This document shows, piece after piece, positions 17,840 to 25,824 of a DNA stretch of 64,000 nt. The position numbers and the translations under genes are program-made. How positions within the stretch are numbered: position 1 is the first letter of the stretch; every line of letters begins with the position of its first letter. Under the pieces are notes generated by a model. That model had not been told where the DNA came from and searched no databases. It saw nothing but the letters and a program-made list of their open reading frames with translations. The stretch covers positions 4,464,001 through 4,528,000 of the forward strand of contig JAUSZU010000001.1 in the NCBI GenBank assembly GCA_030817875.1, written 5' to 3'. The stretch is from Flavobacterium sp. W4I14. Lineage in GTDB: Bacteria > Bacteroidota > Bacteroidia > Sphingobacteriales > Sphingobacteriaceae.

Positions 17840-19093
17840 ATGAATCTTAATCTATTAAATAACCTAACGTCAGACACTAACGATAAGCAGTCGATCCAAA
17901 AACACAAGCTCATAAAATACCTTTTTAATTTAGGGGCATCTTCAGTTTCTACTTTATGTGAAATTATGGAAATGAGTACGCCGAGTATTCTAAAACTTCT
18001 GCTTAGCCTGATTGATGAAGGCTGGGTAGAAAAGAAGGGTTATGGTTTATCTATTGGCGGGCGAAAACCCGACCTTTATCGTTTAAAAGATAAAAAGGTT
18101 CTGATTCTCTGCATAGACATCGAGTTATTTCATACCCGAATAGCCATTATTGACAACAATTATAATTTTGTGCTGGATGTTAAAACGGTTATGGTACCCA
18201 TTTCAAAAAGCAGGACTGATTTTTTCAATATTTTACATACACATTTGGAGGATATCTTAAAATCTGCAGGCATTGAGCATAGGCAGTTTATTGGCTGTAG
18301 TGTTGGCATGCCTGGCTTAATTGATGCTGAAAAGGGAGAAAATTACAGTTATTTCTTAAGCGATGATGAAAACATCCCTTTAACAGCTGCATTTGAAAAA
18401 ATGTTAAATATCCCTGTAGTGATCCAAAATGATGTGAATGGTTCATCAATGGCAGAATTTACGCACGGAATGGCTAAGGGCAAAAAGAATGTACTCGTAT
18501 TGTTAATGGATTGGGGTGTGGGTTTAGGCATTATAATGGACGGAAAATTGAGGCAAGGCAACTGTGGTTTCTCAGGCGAACTGGGCCATATGCCTTTTGT
18601 GGAGAATGGCGCACTCTGTTACTGCGGAAAACACGGCTGCCTCGAAACCGTTGCATCTGGAAACGCGCTGTCAGAAATGGCAAAAGAAGGTATTTTATTG
18701 GGCAAAAACTCTATGCTTACCAACCTCTCGAACGAAGAACTGGAAAGAATTGAACCCGCCCTGATTATTAAGGCAGCAAATAAAGGTGATCAATACGCCA
18801 TTCAGCTGCTCTCTAATGTTGGCACTCATATGGGCAAAGGAATAGCTGTTCTGATCCAGTTGTTCAATCCCGAACTGATTATTTTAAGCGGCAAAATTGC
18901 AGGGGCCAAGCAATACATCACATTACCCATGCAACAGGCAATAAACACTTACTGCATGACCCAAATCAGAGAAAAAACAACGATAGTTTCTTCCGAGCTG
19001 GGCGAAAACTCCAGGCTATTAGGATATGCAGCAACAGGTATCGATCAATTTCTAGGCGCTTATATCAAAAAGGTAAAAAAGCTTAAGAAGTAA
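17840..19093 (+). CDS. ROK-family transcriptional regulator
   Basis: 417 residues. An N-terminal winged helix-turn-helix (KYLFNLGASSVSTLCEIMEMS, TPSILKLLLSLIDEGWVEKK) precedes a ROK sugar-kinase-like domain. The latter has the glycine-rich MDWGVGLGIIMDGKLRQG and the zinc-binding CYCGKHGCLE motif. ROK repressors such as NagC and Mlc sense a sugar or sugar phosphate. Divergent from the exported oxidoreductase genes, it is the likely regulator of that locus and may respond to a product of the pathway. The ATG is preceded by AT-rich DNA without a clear SD site. Confidence 0.92.
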   Translation: MNLNLLNNLTSDTNDKQSIQKHKLIKYLFNLGASSVSTLCEIMEMSTPSILKLLLSLIDEGWVEKKGYGLSIGGRKPDLYRLKDKKVLILCIDIELFHTRIAIIDNNYNFVLDVKTVMVPISKSRTDFFNILHTHLEDILKSAGIEHRQFIGCSVGMPGLIDAEKGENYSYFLSDDENIPLTAAFEKMLNIPVVIQNDVNGSSMAEFTHGMAKGKKNVLVLLMDWGVGLGIIMDGKLRQGNCGFSGELGHMPFVENGALCYCGKHGCLETVASGNALSEMAKEGILLGKNSMLTNLSNEELERIEPALIIKAANKGDQYAIQLLSNVGTHMGKGIAVLIQLFNPELIILSGKIAGAKQYITLPMQQAINTYCMTQIREKTTIVSSELGENSRLLGYAATGIDQFLGAYIKKVKKLKK

Positions 19094-19210
19094 GCGCCTG
19101 TTTAATTTTATTATAAATTATTAGTATGTCACACTGAGCGTAGTCGAAGACCCGTTTTTCGATATATTAAAAGCAATCGACTCTGCTATCAATGACGGAT
19201 TAAAAGAGTG

Positions 19211-19330
19211 GTCGTCTTTCCCGCGCAGGCGGGAATCTTAAAGCGTTTGCATTACGATTATTCATAAGTTTTCCTTTTTTCAGAGGTATTCATGAGCACT
19301 CCGTGGTTCCCAATCGAGTTGGGAATGACG
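19211..19330. repeat. CGTCAT-type dispersed hairpin repeat, copy 3
   Basis: Left half gtcgtctttcccgcgcaggc and then gggaatcttaaagcg. Right half gttcccaatcgagttggga then atgacg. The halves are imperfect inverted repeats, with the same bulk sequence as the copy at 1199-1267. Confidence 0.55.
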
Positions 19331-19814
19331 AACTGCCAAAACCTGTCATCAACACTCCGATGTATTTGAAAAATTCTAACCTCTACCATTGACATTATCT
19401 TGCAAATAATTATTAATCAATATTTTAACGACTTTTTAATTTCCATCCAGCTGGGCCATAGCACTATATCCCCGTTCTACTTAAATCCGGCCTAACAAAT
19501 TTTTCGGGTTGCACTGTTCTGGCCGAACAACGGCCTTCAAAAGAAAAATTTTCAGCCGGCATTTTTTGTTTCTTTTTGATGCCAAAAAGAAAGAGCCTTT
19601 CGGCGGCGGTGAGCCGAGGCAAAGATGAGCCTCTGGGCAAAAAAGATATGCGTCATTTATAAGGATCTTTATGAAATAAATTATCCCTCAGGGTGACAAA
19701 AATGTTAGATAAATAAAATAATTGGATCAAATTTAAACAGGCTCTAATATTCCAAATGGCTCAAACCACCCTAAATTTGTCTGTTATCAGCACCTTATTT
19801 TCCGTTAGCTTATT

Positions 19815-19822
19815 TAGATTTG
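19815..19822 (+). promoter_or_regulatory. -7 element of the alpha/beta hydrolase gene
   Basis: TAGATTTG matches TAnnTTTG and lies 26 bp before the ATG at 19848. No TTTG at the right distance upstream. Confidence 0.4.
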
Positions 19823-19847
19823 TATAGCAAATTTTAAACCGAGACCG

Positions 19848-20630
19848 ATGGAAACATATAAAAAAGCAGGATATGAAAAGGTAAATGGCATTAACATGTA
19901 TTATGAAATTTACGGGGAGGGAGAAATTCCGTTAGTATTGATACATGGCGGCGGTTCCACCATTCAATCTTCATTCGGCAGACTTATTCCTTTTTTGGCA
20001 AAATCTGGTCAGGTGATCGCTGTCGAACTTCAGGCACACGGGCGTACCAGTGATCGGGATCAGCAAGAATCTTTTGAGCAGGATGCAAGGGATGTGATCA
20101 CTTTATTAGGTCAGCTAAAAATAACAAAAGCCAATTTTCTAGGTTTCAGCAACGGCGGAACAACAACCTTGCATATTGCAGCACACCATCCTGCTATAGT
20201 GAATAAAATCATCGTCATTTCAGCCAATTATCAACGGGAAGGTTTAATTGATGGCTTTTACAATGGCTTTGGAGATGCAACCATCAACCATATGCCCGAA
20301 CCACTTAAAACAGCTTTTTTAGCAGTAAACCCAGATCAAAACGCACTGCAGACGATGTTCGAAAAAGATAAACAGCGCATGCTTGATTTTGTCGACCTCA
20401 GCGATGAAGATCTGAAGGGAATTACCGCCGATACGCTTTTAATGGTGGCAGATAAAGATGTGATCAAGCCAGAACATGTGGTTAAAATGTCGAGATTGAT
20501 TGCAAATGCGCAATTGGTTATTTTACCTGGTATGCATGGCGCCATGATCGGCGAAAACCTTAATCCGGATGCAAGCGACAAAACAATTGAAATTACGGCA
20601 CACCTGGTGGAAACTTTTTTAAACCAATAG
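19848..20630 (+). CDS. Alpha/beta hydrolase
   Basis: 260 residues, no leader. Oxyanion-hole segment LVLIHGGGSTIQS, nucleophile elbow GFSNGGTTT with Ser as nucleophile, and a C-terminal catalytic His in LPGMHGAM. An Asp in MVADKDVI would complete the triad. Looks like a general esterase or haloperoxidase-type hydrolase; the substrate is unknown. It has its own promoter and is followed by the frameshifted GNAT gene. Confidence 0.88.
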   Translation: METYKKAGYEKVNGINMYYEIYGEGEIPLVLIHGGGSTIQSSFGRLIPFLAKSGQVIAVELQAHGRTSDRDQQESFEQDARDVITLLGQLKITKANFLGFSNGGTTTLHIAAHHPAIVNKIIVISANYQREGLIDGFYNGFGDATINHMPEPLKTAFLAVNPDQNALQTMFEKDKQRMLDFVDLSDEDLKGITADTLLMVADKDVIKPEHVVKMSRLIANAQLVILPGMHGAMIGENLNPDASDKTIEITAHLVETFLNQ

Positions 20631-20689
20631 TTATGAGTGCTTTGAGTTAATCCATATAAAATTTACCCTCCCCGTAATTTAGCATTTAA

Positions 20690-20697
20690 TATCTTTG
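20690..20697 (+). promoter_or_regulatory. -7 element five bases before a start codon
   Basis: TATCTTTG followed by CCGG and the ATG at 20702. Transcripts from Bacteroidota promoters start about 5-8 bases after the -7 element, so the mRNA would have almost no leader. Confidence 0.5.
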
Positions 20698-20701
20698 CCG
20701 G

Positions 20702-21386
20702 ATGGAACACGTATTGGATAATCCAATTTATTATGCCTTAACATCCGGACATAGCCATATTGCAACAGGCCTTGAAGAGGTAAAATATTATATCGAAGAT
20801 ATCACAGCATTTGCCGGCTTAAGAGATAATTCGCAGGAAAATCTAAACACCCTTTATCAGATCAGTCCTGCAGAAAGCCTTTTTGTATTTTTCTCAAAAA
20901 CACCTGTCGAAATACCTCAGAAGTGGAAATTGTTAACGCATATCGATATGTTTCAATTTGTTTTTCGCAGCAAGGAAATACCAGCAGCAGAATGCAACTG
21001 GAATAACAGACCTTAGTCTGGAACACGTTACAGAAATGATAGATCTTGTGGAATTAACTAAACCAGGGCCTTTTCTGGCCAAAACCATCGAGCTTAGTAA
21101 TTACACAGGTATATTTGTTAATGGGAAATTGGCAGCTATGGCCGGACACCGGTTCCATCCCAGCCCTTACCGTGAAGTAAGTGCAGTCTGCACCCATCCC
21201 GATCATTTAGGCAAAGGTTATGCTTTTAAGATTTTACAAGAACAGATCAAAAGAATATTGCTCCGTTCGGAAATACCGTTTTTACATGTTAGAAATGATA
21301 ATGAAGGCGCCATTAAACTTTATCATAAATTGGGTTTCGAGATCAGGACAGAGATGATTGCCTACGTGATTAAAAAAGAGGCTTAA
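20702..21386 (+). pseudogene. GNAT acetyltransferase with a one-base frameshift
   Basis: The first frame (MEHVLDNPIYYALTSGHSH...IPAAEC) gives the N-terminal half of a GNAT protein of the FR47/YjcF-like kind. From about 20990 the second frame carries the rest: TGITDLSLEHVTEM, then VSAVCTHPDHLGKGYAF (acetyl-CoA motif A) and HVRNDNEGAIKLYHKLGF. The frames differ by +1, as after insertion of one base in the tract gcaactggaataaca. A repaired protein would be about 227 residues. The C-terminal catalytic half has an internal ATG at 20958 and might still be translated alone, but that is unproven. Confidence 0.78.
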
Positions 21387-21444
21387 ATCAAAGAGAGAAT
21401 GTTTCTAAATAGAAAACCGTTCAGAAATTACCATTTCAATGCTT

Positions 21445-21452
21445 TAGTTTTG
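21445..21452 (+). promoter_or_regulatory. -7 element of the CDGSH gene
   Basis: TAGTTTTG then C, 18 bp before the ATG at 21471; fits TAnnTTTG. Confidence 0.45.
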
Positions 21453-21470
21453 CACTAAACTAACACATAC

Positions 21471-21695
21471 ATGTCTAAAACAAAACTTACCATTAACAAT
21501 AACGGCTCTGTTAAAATTGAGGGCGATTTCGAAATTGTAGATAGAAACGGGAACACATATGGCTTACAGGGCAGAGAAGTACTTTCGATCTGCCGTTGTG
21601 GTTTATCAAAAAACAAGCCTTTTTGCGATGGTGCACATAACGGCCATTTTGAGCATGAGGCAATAGCCTTCGACCTTCCTCCAAAAAAAGTTTAA
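21471..21695 (+). CDS. CDGSH-type iron-sulfur protein
   Basis: 74 residues with the complete CDGSH [2Fe-2S] motif CRCGLSKNKPFCDGAH. Ligands are Cys41, Cys43, Cys52 and His56. The redox-active His ligand makes the cluster labile and pH-sensitive in mitoNEET relatives. The bacterial role is not settled; redox or iron sensing is proposed. Own promoter, own terminator. Confidence 0.93.
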   Translation: MSKTKLTINNNGSVKIEGDFEIVDRNGNTYGLQGREVLSICRCGLSKNKPFCDGAHNGHFEHEAIAFDLPPKKV

Positions 21696-21708
21696 TAACT
21701 ATTTTTTT

Positions 21709-21740
21709 TTAAAAGCCCTGCTAAATGCAGGGCTTTTATA
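21709..21740 (+). terminator. Terminator after the CDGSH gene
   Basis: aaaagccctgc, loop taaat, gcagggctttt. Eleven-base stem with A and T tracts; also usable by the minus-strand AraC gene. Confidence 0.85.
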
Positions 21741-21757
21741 TTTTGAAAGCGGCATAA

Positions 21758-22561
21758 CTAAACACCTACCCTTGATGGCGCCATGCCATAAGCTTTTTTA
21801 AAGGCGAATGAAAAATGCGACAGGTCTTTAAAACCAACTTCGAGGTACACATCCGATGATTTCCAGCCTTTTTCGGTTAAGAGGTAATAGGCATCATTCA
21901 AGCGCTTTTTCTGCAACCAACGGTTGGGCGAAAGGTTAAAAATCTTCTCAAAATCCCTTTTAAATGTGGCCAAACTCCTGCCTGTTAAATAAGCAAAACG
22001 GTTAATATCTACATTGAACTTATAATTGGCATTCATATAGGCTTCCAGATCAATTTTTCCAGGTTCCGAAAAATCGAAAAGCACATCTTTTAATATTGGG
22101 TTAGTCTGTAGTAAGATCATTACCGCCTCTTTAACTTTTAAATCGATCAAAGCCTGATTAAATTCGTTATTTCCGTCTAAATATGGCCATATCGAATCGA
22201 TATAATTCTTCAAAAGGCTATTGGCTTCTAACACCAGACCTTTAATATCGTGATTCGGCTTTTGCATGTGCAGATCATATTCATTGCTGATGCTATGCAG
22301 AATATCCTGATCGATATTAATGCTGATGGATTTAAACTCTCCGCCCGCTGGGGGGTATTTGGTGTACCGGGCCAATTGATTCCGCCTGAAAAAGCGAAAA
22401 TCACCATCAGAAAACACGAATTTTTCTCCACCGATAAAAATCTCAGAAGTTCCAGCAATAACCAGCCCCAAAGAATGATTAGGAATAAACTGTTCGCCCT
22501 CGCTGCTTTTTTGGGCATAACACGAATATAGGATCTTGGGGCGTTTCTCTTGATTTGACAT
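21758..22561 (-). CDS. AraC-family transcriptional regulator
   Basis: 267 residues from the ATG at 22561. The extra 23 residues of a longer frame come from the inverted repeat upstream. The N-terminal half is a cupin-like sensor region (GLVIAGTSEIFIGGEKFVFSDGDFRFF split over strands). The C-terminal third has the double helix-turn-helix: FNVDINRFAYLTGRSLATFK, then SSDVYLEVGFKDLSHFSFAFK. AraC proteins of this kind often control a neighbouring dehydrogenase, and the SDR gene lies directly upstream on the same strand, beyond the inverted repeat. Confidence 0.9.
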   Translation of the reverse strand: MSNQEKRPKILYSCYAQKSSEGEQFIPNHSLGLVIAGTSEIFIGGEKFVFSDGDFRFFRRNQLARYTKYPPAGGEFKSISINIDQDILHSISNEYDLHMQKPNHDIKGLVLEANSLLKNYIDSIWPYLDGNNEFNQALIDLKVKEAVMILLQTNPILKDVLFDFSEPGKIDLEAYMNANYKFNVDINRFAYLTGRSLATFKRDFEKIFNLSPNRWLQKKRLNDAYYLLTEKGWKSSDVYLEVGFKDLSHFSFAFKKAYGMAPSRVGV

Positions 22562-22587
22562 CTTATTCAAATTTATGGATTTAACAT

Positions 22588-22669
22588 TTAACCACAGATA
22601 AAAAGGATGCACACAGATAAGATATGACACTGCTAAAATCTGTGTTTATCTGTGTGCATCCGTGGTTAA
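22588..22669. repeat. Palindromic extragenic repeat (ccacagat...atctgtg)
   Basis: Left arm starts ttaaccacagataaaaagg and continues atgcacacagataa. Right arm starts ttatctgtgtgcatccgtgg and ends ttaa. The two arms pair over about 24 bases, with a bulge. Further hairpin words (actgctaaaatctgtgtt) sit in the loop. Such ccac-gga-tgcacacagat words are common intergenic repeats in Pedobacter-like genomes. Confidence 0.7.
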
Positions 22670-22700
22670 TATACTTATGAAAGCTGGAGAATTAATGAAA

Positions 22701-23579
22701 CTATTTGTTAGTAAAAGATTTACCGAGATCAGTGTTCAAAAAATTCTCAGCCTCATCATGGCCTGTTGATAAACTTACATCCATCCATTTCTCCATTTCG
22801 GCAGTTCTGGTGGCATCTGCATGTTTAAGCATTCCAATGGCTTCACTTCCAAATACCAGGTGTACGGGTGGCCCAGGGTGTTCTACCAGTGCCAGCATGG
22901 CTTTTGCTGCTTTTTGCGGGTCGCCCATCGGTATAAAGTTACCGCTTTGGAAAAAATCTGAGCGTTTTTCTACGGTAGATTCATATCCTTCAACGCGAGG
23001 TGCATACGACATTGAGGCACCAGCCCAATCGGTACGAAAACCGCCAGGTTCTACACAGGTTACATAAATCCCTAAATCCACTACCTCTTTTGCCAGGGAT
23101 TCACTAAAGCCACTCAGCCCAAACTTTGCAGCCTGGTAAATACTTACTCCAGCATTACCTACCCGCCCGCCTATCGAGCTGATTTGAAGAATCCTGCCCG
23201 AACGTTGCTTGCGCATAAATGGCAATACAGCTCTTGTAATTTCGATCGGCGCATATAAATTTGTTTCCAACTGACTGCGCACTTGTTCTTCAGTAAAAGC
23301 TTCTGCTGCTCCAACAATACCAAAACCGGCATTGTTAACCAAAACATCTATTTTACCAAAATGCGCTACAGCCGATTCTACTGCCAGATACACCTGGTCG
23401 TAATCGGTAACATCTAAAGTGATCGGAAAAATCTGATCAGGGTGTTTTTCTATAAGATCTTTCAAAGCTGCTGTATTTCTTGCTGTTGCGGCAACGAAAT
23501 CGCCTTTTGCCAATACTTGTGCTGTTAGGTCACGTCCCAATCCACGGGAACTACCTGTTATAAACCATACTTTTTTCAT
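22701..23579 (-). CDS. Short-chain dehydrogenase/reductase
   Basis: 292 residues from the ATG at 23579 (MKKVWFITGSSRGLGRDL). NADP-binding TGSSRGLG near residue 8-15, NNAGFG, catalytic Ser in ISSIGGRVG and YxxxK as YQAAK. The fold and length fit the classical SDR group often annotated as oxidoreductase with retinol dehydrogenase likeness. Substrate unknown. Gene order suggests control by the AraC regulator downstream of it. Confidence 0.9.
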   Translation of the reverse strand: MKKVWFITGSSRGLGRDLTAQVLAKGDFVAATARNTAALKDLIEKHPDQIFPITLDVTDYDQVYLAVESAVAHFGKIDVLVNNAGFGIVGAAEAFTEEQVRSQLETNLYAPIEITRAVLPFMRKQRSGRILQISSIGGRVGNAGVSIYQAAKFGLSGFSESLAKEVVDLGIYVTCVEPGGFRTDWAGASMSYAPRVEGYESTVEKRSDFFQSGNFIPMGDPQKAAKAMLALVEHPGPPVHLVFGSEAIGMLKHADATRTAEMEKWMDVSLSTGHDEAENFLNTDLGKSFTNK

Positions 23580-23727
23580 TTTTCTAAATTTTATAGAATC
23601 AAAGGTAGGCTGATAATCGAGGCAAAGTTTTGCTTTAAGGCTCAATTTACTTTGTTAAAAAACTCAATTGGTTTGCCAGAACTTTTAAGTACAGTCTGCT
23701 GTTATTTAATCAGTAAATACTTGAGTT

Positions 23728-23922
23728 ATGGCGAAAGAAAAGAAAAAAGGGAAAAAGAAGAAAGACAAAAAAAAAGGCAAGAAAAAAAATAAGTTGGGTG
23801 TTAAAAACTCCCTTGTTAATAACATCAATGCCCGAAAGAAAAAAGGGAAATCACGATCGAAAAAGAAATCAAAAATTAGTAAAAAGGCTTATAAAAAGAT
23901 GCAGAAAGGATGGAAAAAGTAG
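23728..23922 (+). CDS. Very lysine-rich small basic protein
   Basis: 64 residues with roughly half lysine. The first third is nearly pure K/G/D (KKKKDKKKGKKKN) and the rest has blocks KSRSKKKSK and KKAYKKMQKGWKK. No fold can be assigned. Composition suggests nucleic-acid binding or ribosome association, similar in flavour to short histone H1-like proteins of Bacteroidota. The low complexity also allows a spurious call, but the ATG, the codon use and the clean stop favour a gene. Confidence 0.55.
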   Translation: MAKEKKKGKKKKDKKKGKKKNKLGVKNSLVNNINARKKKGKSRSKKKSKISKKAYKKMQKGWKK

Positions 23923-23949
23923 CCGTTTGTTATACTGCTGTCAAATCTG

Positions 23950-24002
23950 GATAGCTTTACTATCTAAAAGATATAGTATCCCAAAGGATAGTGCTATCCT
24001 TT
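23950..24002 (+). promoter_or_regulatory. Operator region of the HxlR-type gene
   Basis: aaaggatagtgctatccttt (23983-24002) is a palindrome with nine-base arms and a TG centre. Just upstream gatagctttactatc and tactatctaaaagatatagta add further imperfect inverted pairs on the same GATA/TATC words. Such sites suit a dimeric winged-helix repressor. It lies 24-76 bp before the ATG of the HxlR gene, overlapping the promoter region. Confidence 0.6.
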
Positions 24003-24013
24003 ACGAAAGCTTA

Positions 24014-24021
24014 TACCTTTG
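24014..24021 (+). promoter_or_regulatory. -7 element of the HxlR-type gene
   Basis: TACCTTTG then TATT and ATG at 24026. The spacing again implies a leaderless or nearly leaderless mRNA. Confidence 0.45.
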
Positions 24022-24025
24022 TATT

Positions 24026-24424
24026 ATGGGACCAAGAAAAGAACACCGTAATAAAGAAACCTGTACGGCAAGTTTAAATGCGGTAAAAGACGCGCTCTAT
24101 GTGTTAAATGGTAAGTGGAAACTTCCGCTGATTATTTCTTTGCAAGAAGGACCACTGCGTTTTAATGAGATCCAAAAATCACTTGGAGAAATTACACCCA
24201 AAATATTATCGAAAGAACTTAAAGATTTAGAATTAAATGAATTTGTGATCCGGAAAGTATTTTCTACCACTCCGGTTACCGTAACTTACGAGCTTACCCC
24301 TTATAGTGAATCGCTTGAAAGAGTAATTGATGAGCTAAGGGATTGGGGATTAAAACATCGCGAACGGTTGGTTAAAAACAGAAAAAGCGAGTTGGTCGAA
24401 GCAGAAATGGCAACCTCACTTTAG
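24026..24424 (+). CDS. HxlR/YodB-family winged-helix transcriptional regulator
   Basis: 132 residues from the ATG at 24026. A frame that continues upstream to 23798 overlaps the lysine-rich gene and is not used. The core NAVKDALYVLNGKWKLPLIIS, EGPLRFNEIQKSLGEITPKILSKEL is the HxlR winged helix. A cysteine near residue 12 (KETCTASL) matches the position of the redox-sensing Cys in YodB/HypR-type members. Such regulators sense quinones, aldehydes or disulfide stress. The operator palindromes upstream suggest autoregulation. Confidence 0.9.
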   Translation: MGPRKEHRNKETCTASLNAVKDALYVLNGKWKLPLIISLQEGPLRFNEIQKSLGEITPKILSKELKDLELNEFVIRKVFSTTPVTVTYELTPYSESLERVIDELRDWGLKHRERLVKNRKSELVEAEMATSL

Positions 24425-24497
24425 GCCGCCAAATTTGATCTGCTAGACCATCCATTTTGCTCAAAAAAGCAAAAAACTGATAATGATAAAATTCGGC

Positions 24498-24505
24498 TAT
24501 CTTTG
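24498..24505 (+). promoter_or_regulatory. -7 element of the histone H1-like gene
   Basis: TATCTTTG then TACAAAATAAAATCG and the ATG at 24521. Good match to TAnnTTTG. Confidence 0.5.
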
Positions 24506-24520
24506 TACAAAATAAAATCG

Positions 24521-25054
24521 ATGGCGGTATTACATAAAAAAGAAGAAAAAATTCAGGCAGTGCTGGGTAGGTTGCCTAAAAAATATACAGACGAACAATT
24601 TGTAGAGATGTTTATCAGACTTTACTCTAAAGATTGGGGCAAAATTAAATCGGCTTACATTAAACAATCTCAGGATAAAGAACCTGGAACCATCATCAAT
24701 ATGCCGAAACCAGAGGTATATTTACGACAGATCCTGGCAAACTATCTTCAACAAGATCATGCGCCGAAAGCCGTAGAGGTTAAAGAAGAACCTGTTGTTG
24801 AAGCACCGGTTACCGAAGTTAAAAAAGCGAAAGCTCCGGCCAAGAAGAAAGAAGCTGTAGCTGAAGAAGTGCCTGCCGAGGTTAAAAAAGCAAAAGCACC
24901 TGCTAAAAAGAAAGCTGAAGCAATTGAAGAACCTGCAGTAGAAGTTAAAAAAGCTAAGGCACCTGCAAAGAAAAAAGCAGAAGCAATCGAAGAGGCTCCA
25001 GTAGCTGAAAAGAAAGCAAAAGCAGCAGCAAAAAAGCCGGCAGCAAAAAAATAA
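24521..25054 (+). CDS. Protein with a folded N-terminus and a histone H1-like Lys/Ala/Pro repeat tail
   Basis: 177 residues from the ATG at 24521. Residues 1-75 look folded (LGRLPKKYTDEQFVEMF, IRLYSKDWGKIKSAY), of unknown family. The tail holds four variants of the unit KKAKAPAKKK joined by acidic linkers such as AEAIEEPAVEV, and ends KAAAKKPAAKK. That tail resembles eukaryotic histone H1 and bacterial Hc1/AlgP/Hup C-termini, which bind DNA without sequence preference. The N-terminus suggests a dedicated domain rather than a plain HU protein. Probably a nucleoid-associated protein; unproven. Confidence 0.8.
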   Translation: MAVLHKKEEKIQAVLGRLPKKYTDEQFVEMFIRLYSKDWGKIKSAYIKQSQDKEPGTIINMPKPEVYLRQILANYLQQDHAPKAVEVKEEPVVEAPVTEVKKAKAPAKKKEAVAEEVPAEVKKAKAPAKKKAEAIEEPAVEVKKAKAPAKKKAEAIEEAPVAEKKAKAAAKKPAAKK

Positions 25055-25268
25055 AAAAATATTTTACACCAAATATAATAAATCACCTTTTTGGTTGTTT
25101 ATATATATGAGAGCGTTAATTTAGATGACGGGGATAGGTCGGTATGATTTATCCCCGTTCTTTTTGACTGTTTTTTGCCCCTTGCATATATCTTCGTCAT
25201 TCTGAGCAAAGCGAAGAATCTTTAGAATTAGCCTTACATACATAACAACCTCGCAATCCGCACCAGAT

Positions 25269-25357
25269 CGTCATTTCGACCGCAGTGGAGAAATCTTTAA
25301 ATTAAATGATTTGCTTCAAAGATCTCTCCATTCCGTTTCGCTCCAGTCGAGATGACG
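25269..25357. repeat. CGTCAT-type dispersed hairpin repeat, copy 4
   Basis: cgtcatttcgaccgcagtgg then agaaatcttt on the left; aaagatctctccattccg and tccagtcgagatgacg on the right. The arms pair over most of their length, so the RNA would be a long imperfect hairpin. A solitary half lies just upstream at 25194-25222. Confidence 0.65.
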
Positions 25358-25479
25358 ACGCAACTATTGTAATCTATAAATGGGTAGCAAGGCGAAGGAT
25401 CTTTCAGCCCGTATCATACTTTATTTTTATCCATCATTAAGTTTTACATCCAATTGTAAACTTTGATCTTTTAATTGGC

Positions 25480-25499
25480 ATATCGGGAAAAGTCGATAT
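25480..25499 (+). promoter_or_regulatory. Candidate operator of the ArsR-type regulator
   Basis: ATATCGGGAAAAGTCGATAT: six-base arms ATATCG/CGATAT around an eight-base centre, a size usual for ArsR-family dimers. It lies 12-31 bases before the ATG at 25511. Confidence 0.55.
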
Positions 25500-25510
25500 A
25501 CATTTACGCC

Positions 25511-25813
25511 ATGGATCAAGTAGAAATATTCAAAGCCCTTTCGAACAAAACACGTTTACAGATTTTAGGCTGGTTAAAAGCGCCTGAGCTACATTTTCCG
25601 GAGCAGCCCAATGCCGATTTTGAAAATGTAGGTGTTTGCGTTGGGCAGATTCAGCTTAAAAGTGGTTTATCACAAAGTACCATTTCCGAATACCTATCTA
25701 TTTTACAGCGCGCCGATTTAATCAGTTCAACGCGCTTAGGCCAATGGACATATTACAAACGCAATAAAGAAGGCTTAGAAAAATTAAGCGAAATCATCAA
25801 TACCGAATTATAA
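25511..25813 (+). CDS. ArsR-family transcriptional regulator
   Basis: 100 residues from the ATG at 25511 (MDQVEIFKALSNKTRLQILGWL); the longer frame from 25475 overlaps the operator and is not used. Winged helix with recognition helix around LSQSTISEYLSILQRADLI. The metal-binding ELCVCDL motif of ArsR itself is replaced by VGVCVGQIQLK, so the ligand is likely not arsenite. It sits 11 bp before the OYE gene, forming a two-gene unit that the regulator presumably controls. Confidence 0.9.
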   Translation: MDQVEIFKALSNKTRLQILGWLKAPELHFPEQPNADFENVGVCVGQIQLKSGLSQSTISEYLSILQRADLISSTRLGQWTYYKRNKEGLEKLSEIINTEL

Positions 25814-25824
25814 TTTAGAAACAT

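Larger units (their letters stand above)
19094..19847. other. Repeat-rich gene-free stretch
   Basis: 750 bp without a credible gene. It holds a half hairpin cactgagcgtagtcgaag (19127-19145), a full CGTCAT-type element (19211-19330) and a GC-richer patch (19490-19640). In that patch gatgccaaaaagaaagagcc and cggcggtgagccgaggc look like a widespread Bacteroidota intergenic word. Confidence 0.5.
25055..25510. other. Gene-free stretch with hairpin repeats
   Basis: About 450 bp without a gene. A half element starting at cgtcattctgagcaaag (25195) and a full hairpin (25269-25357) fill the middle. The ArsR operator (25480-25499) lies at the 3' end. Confidence 0.5.
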
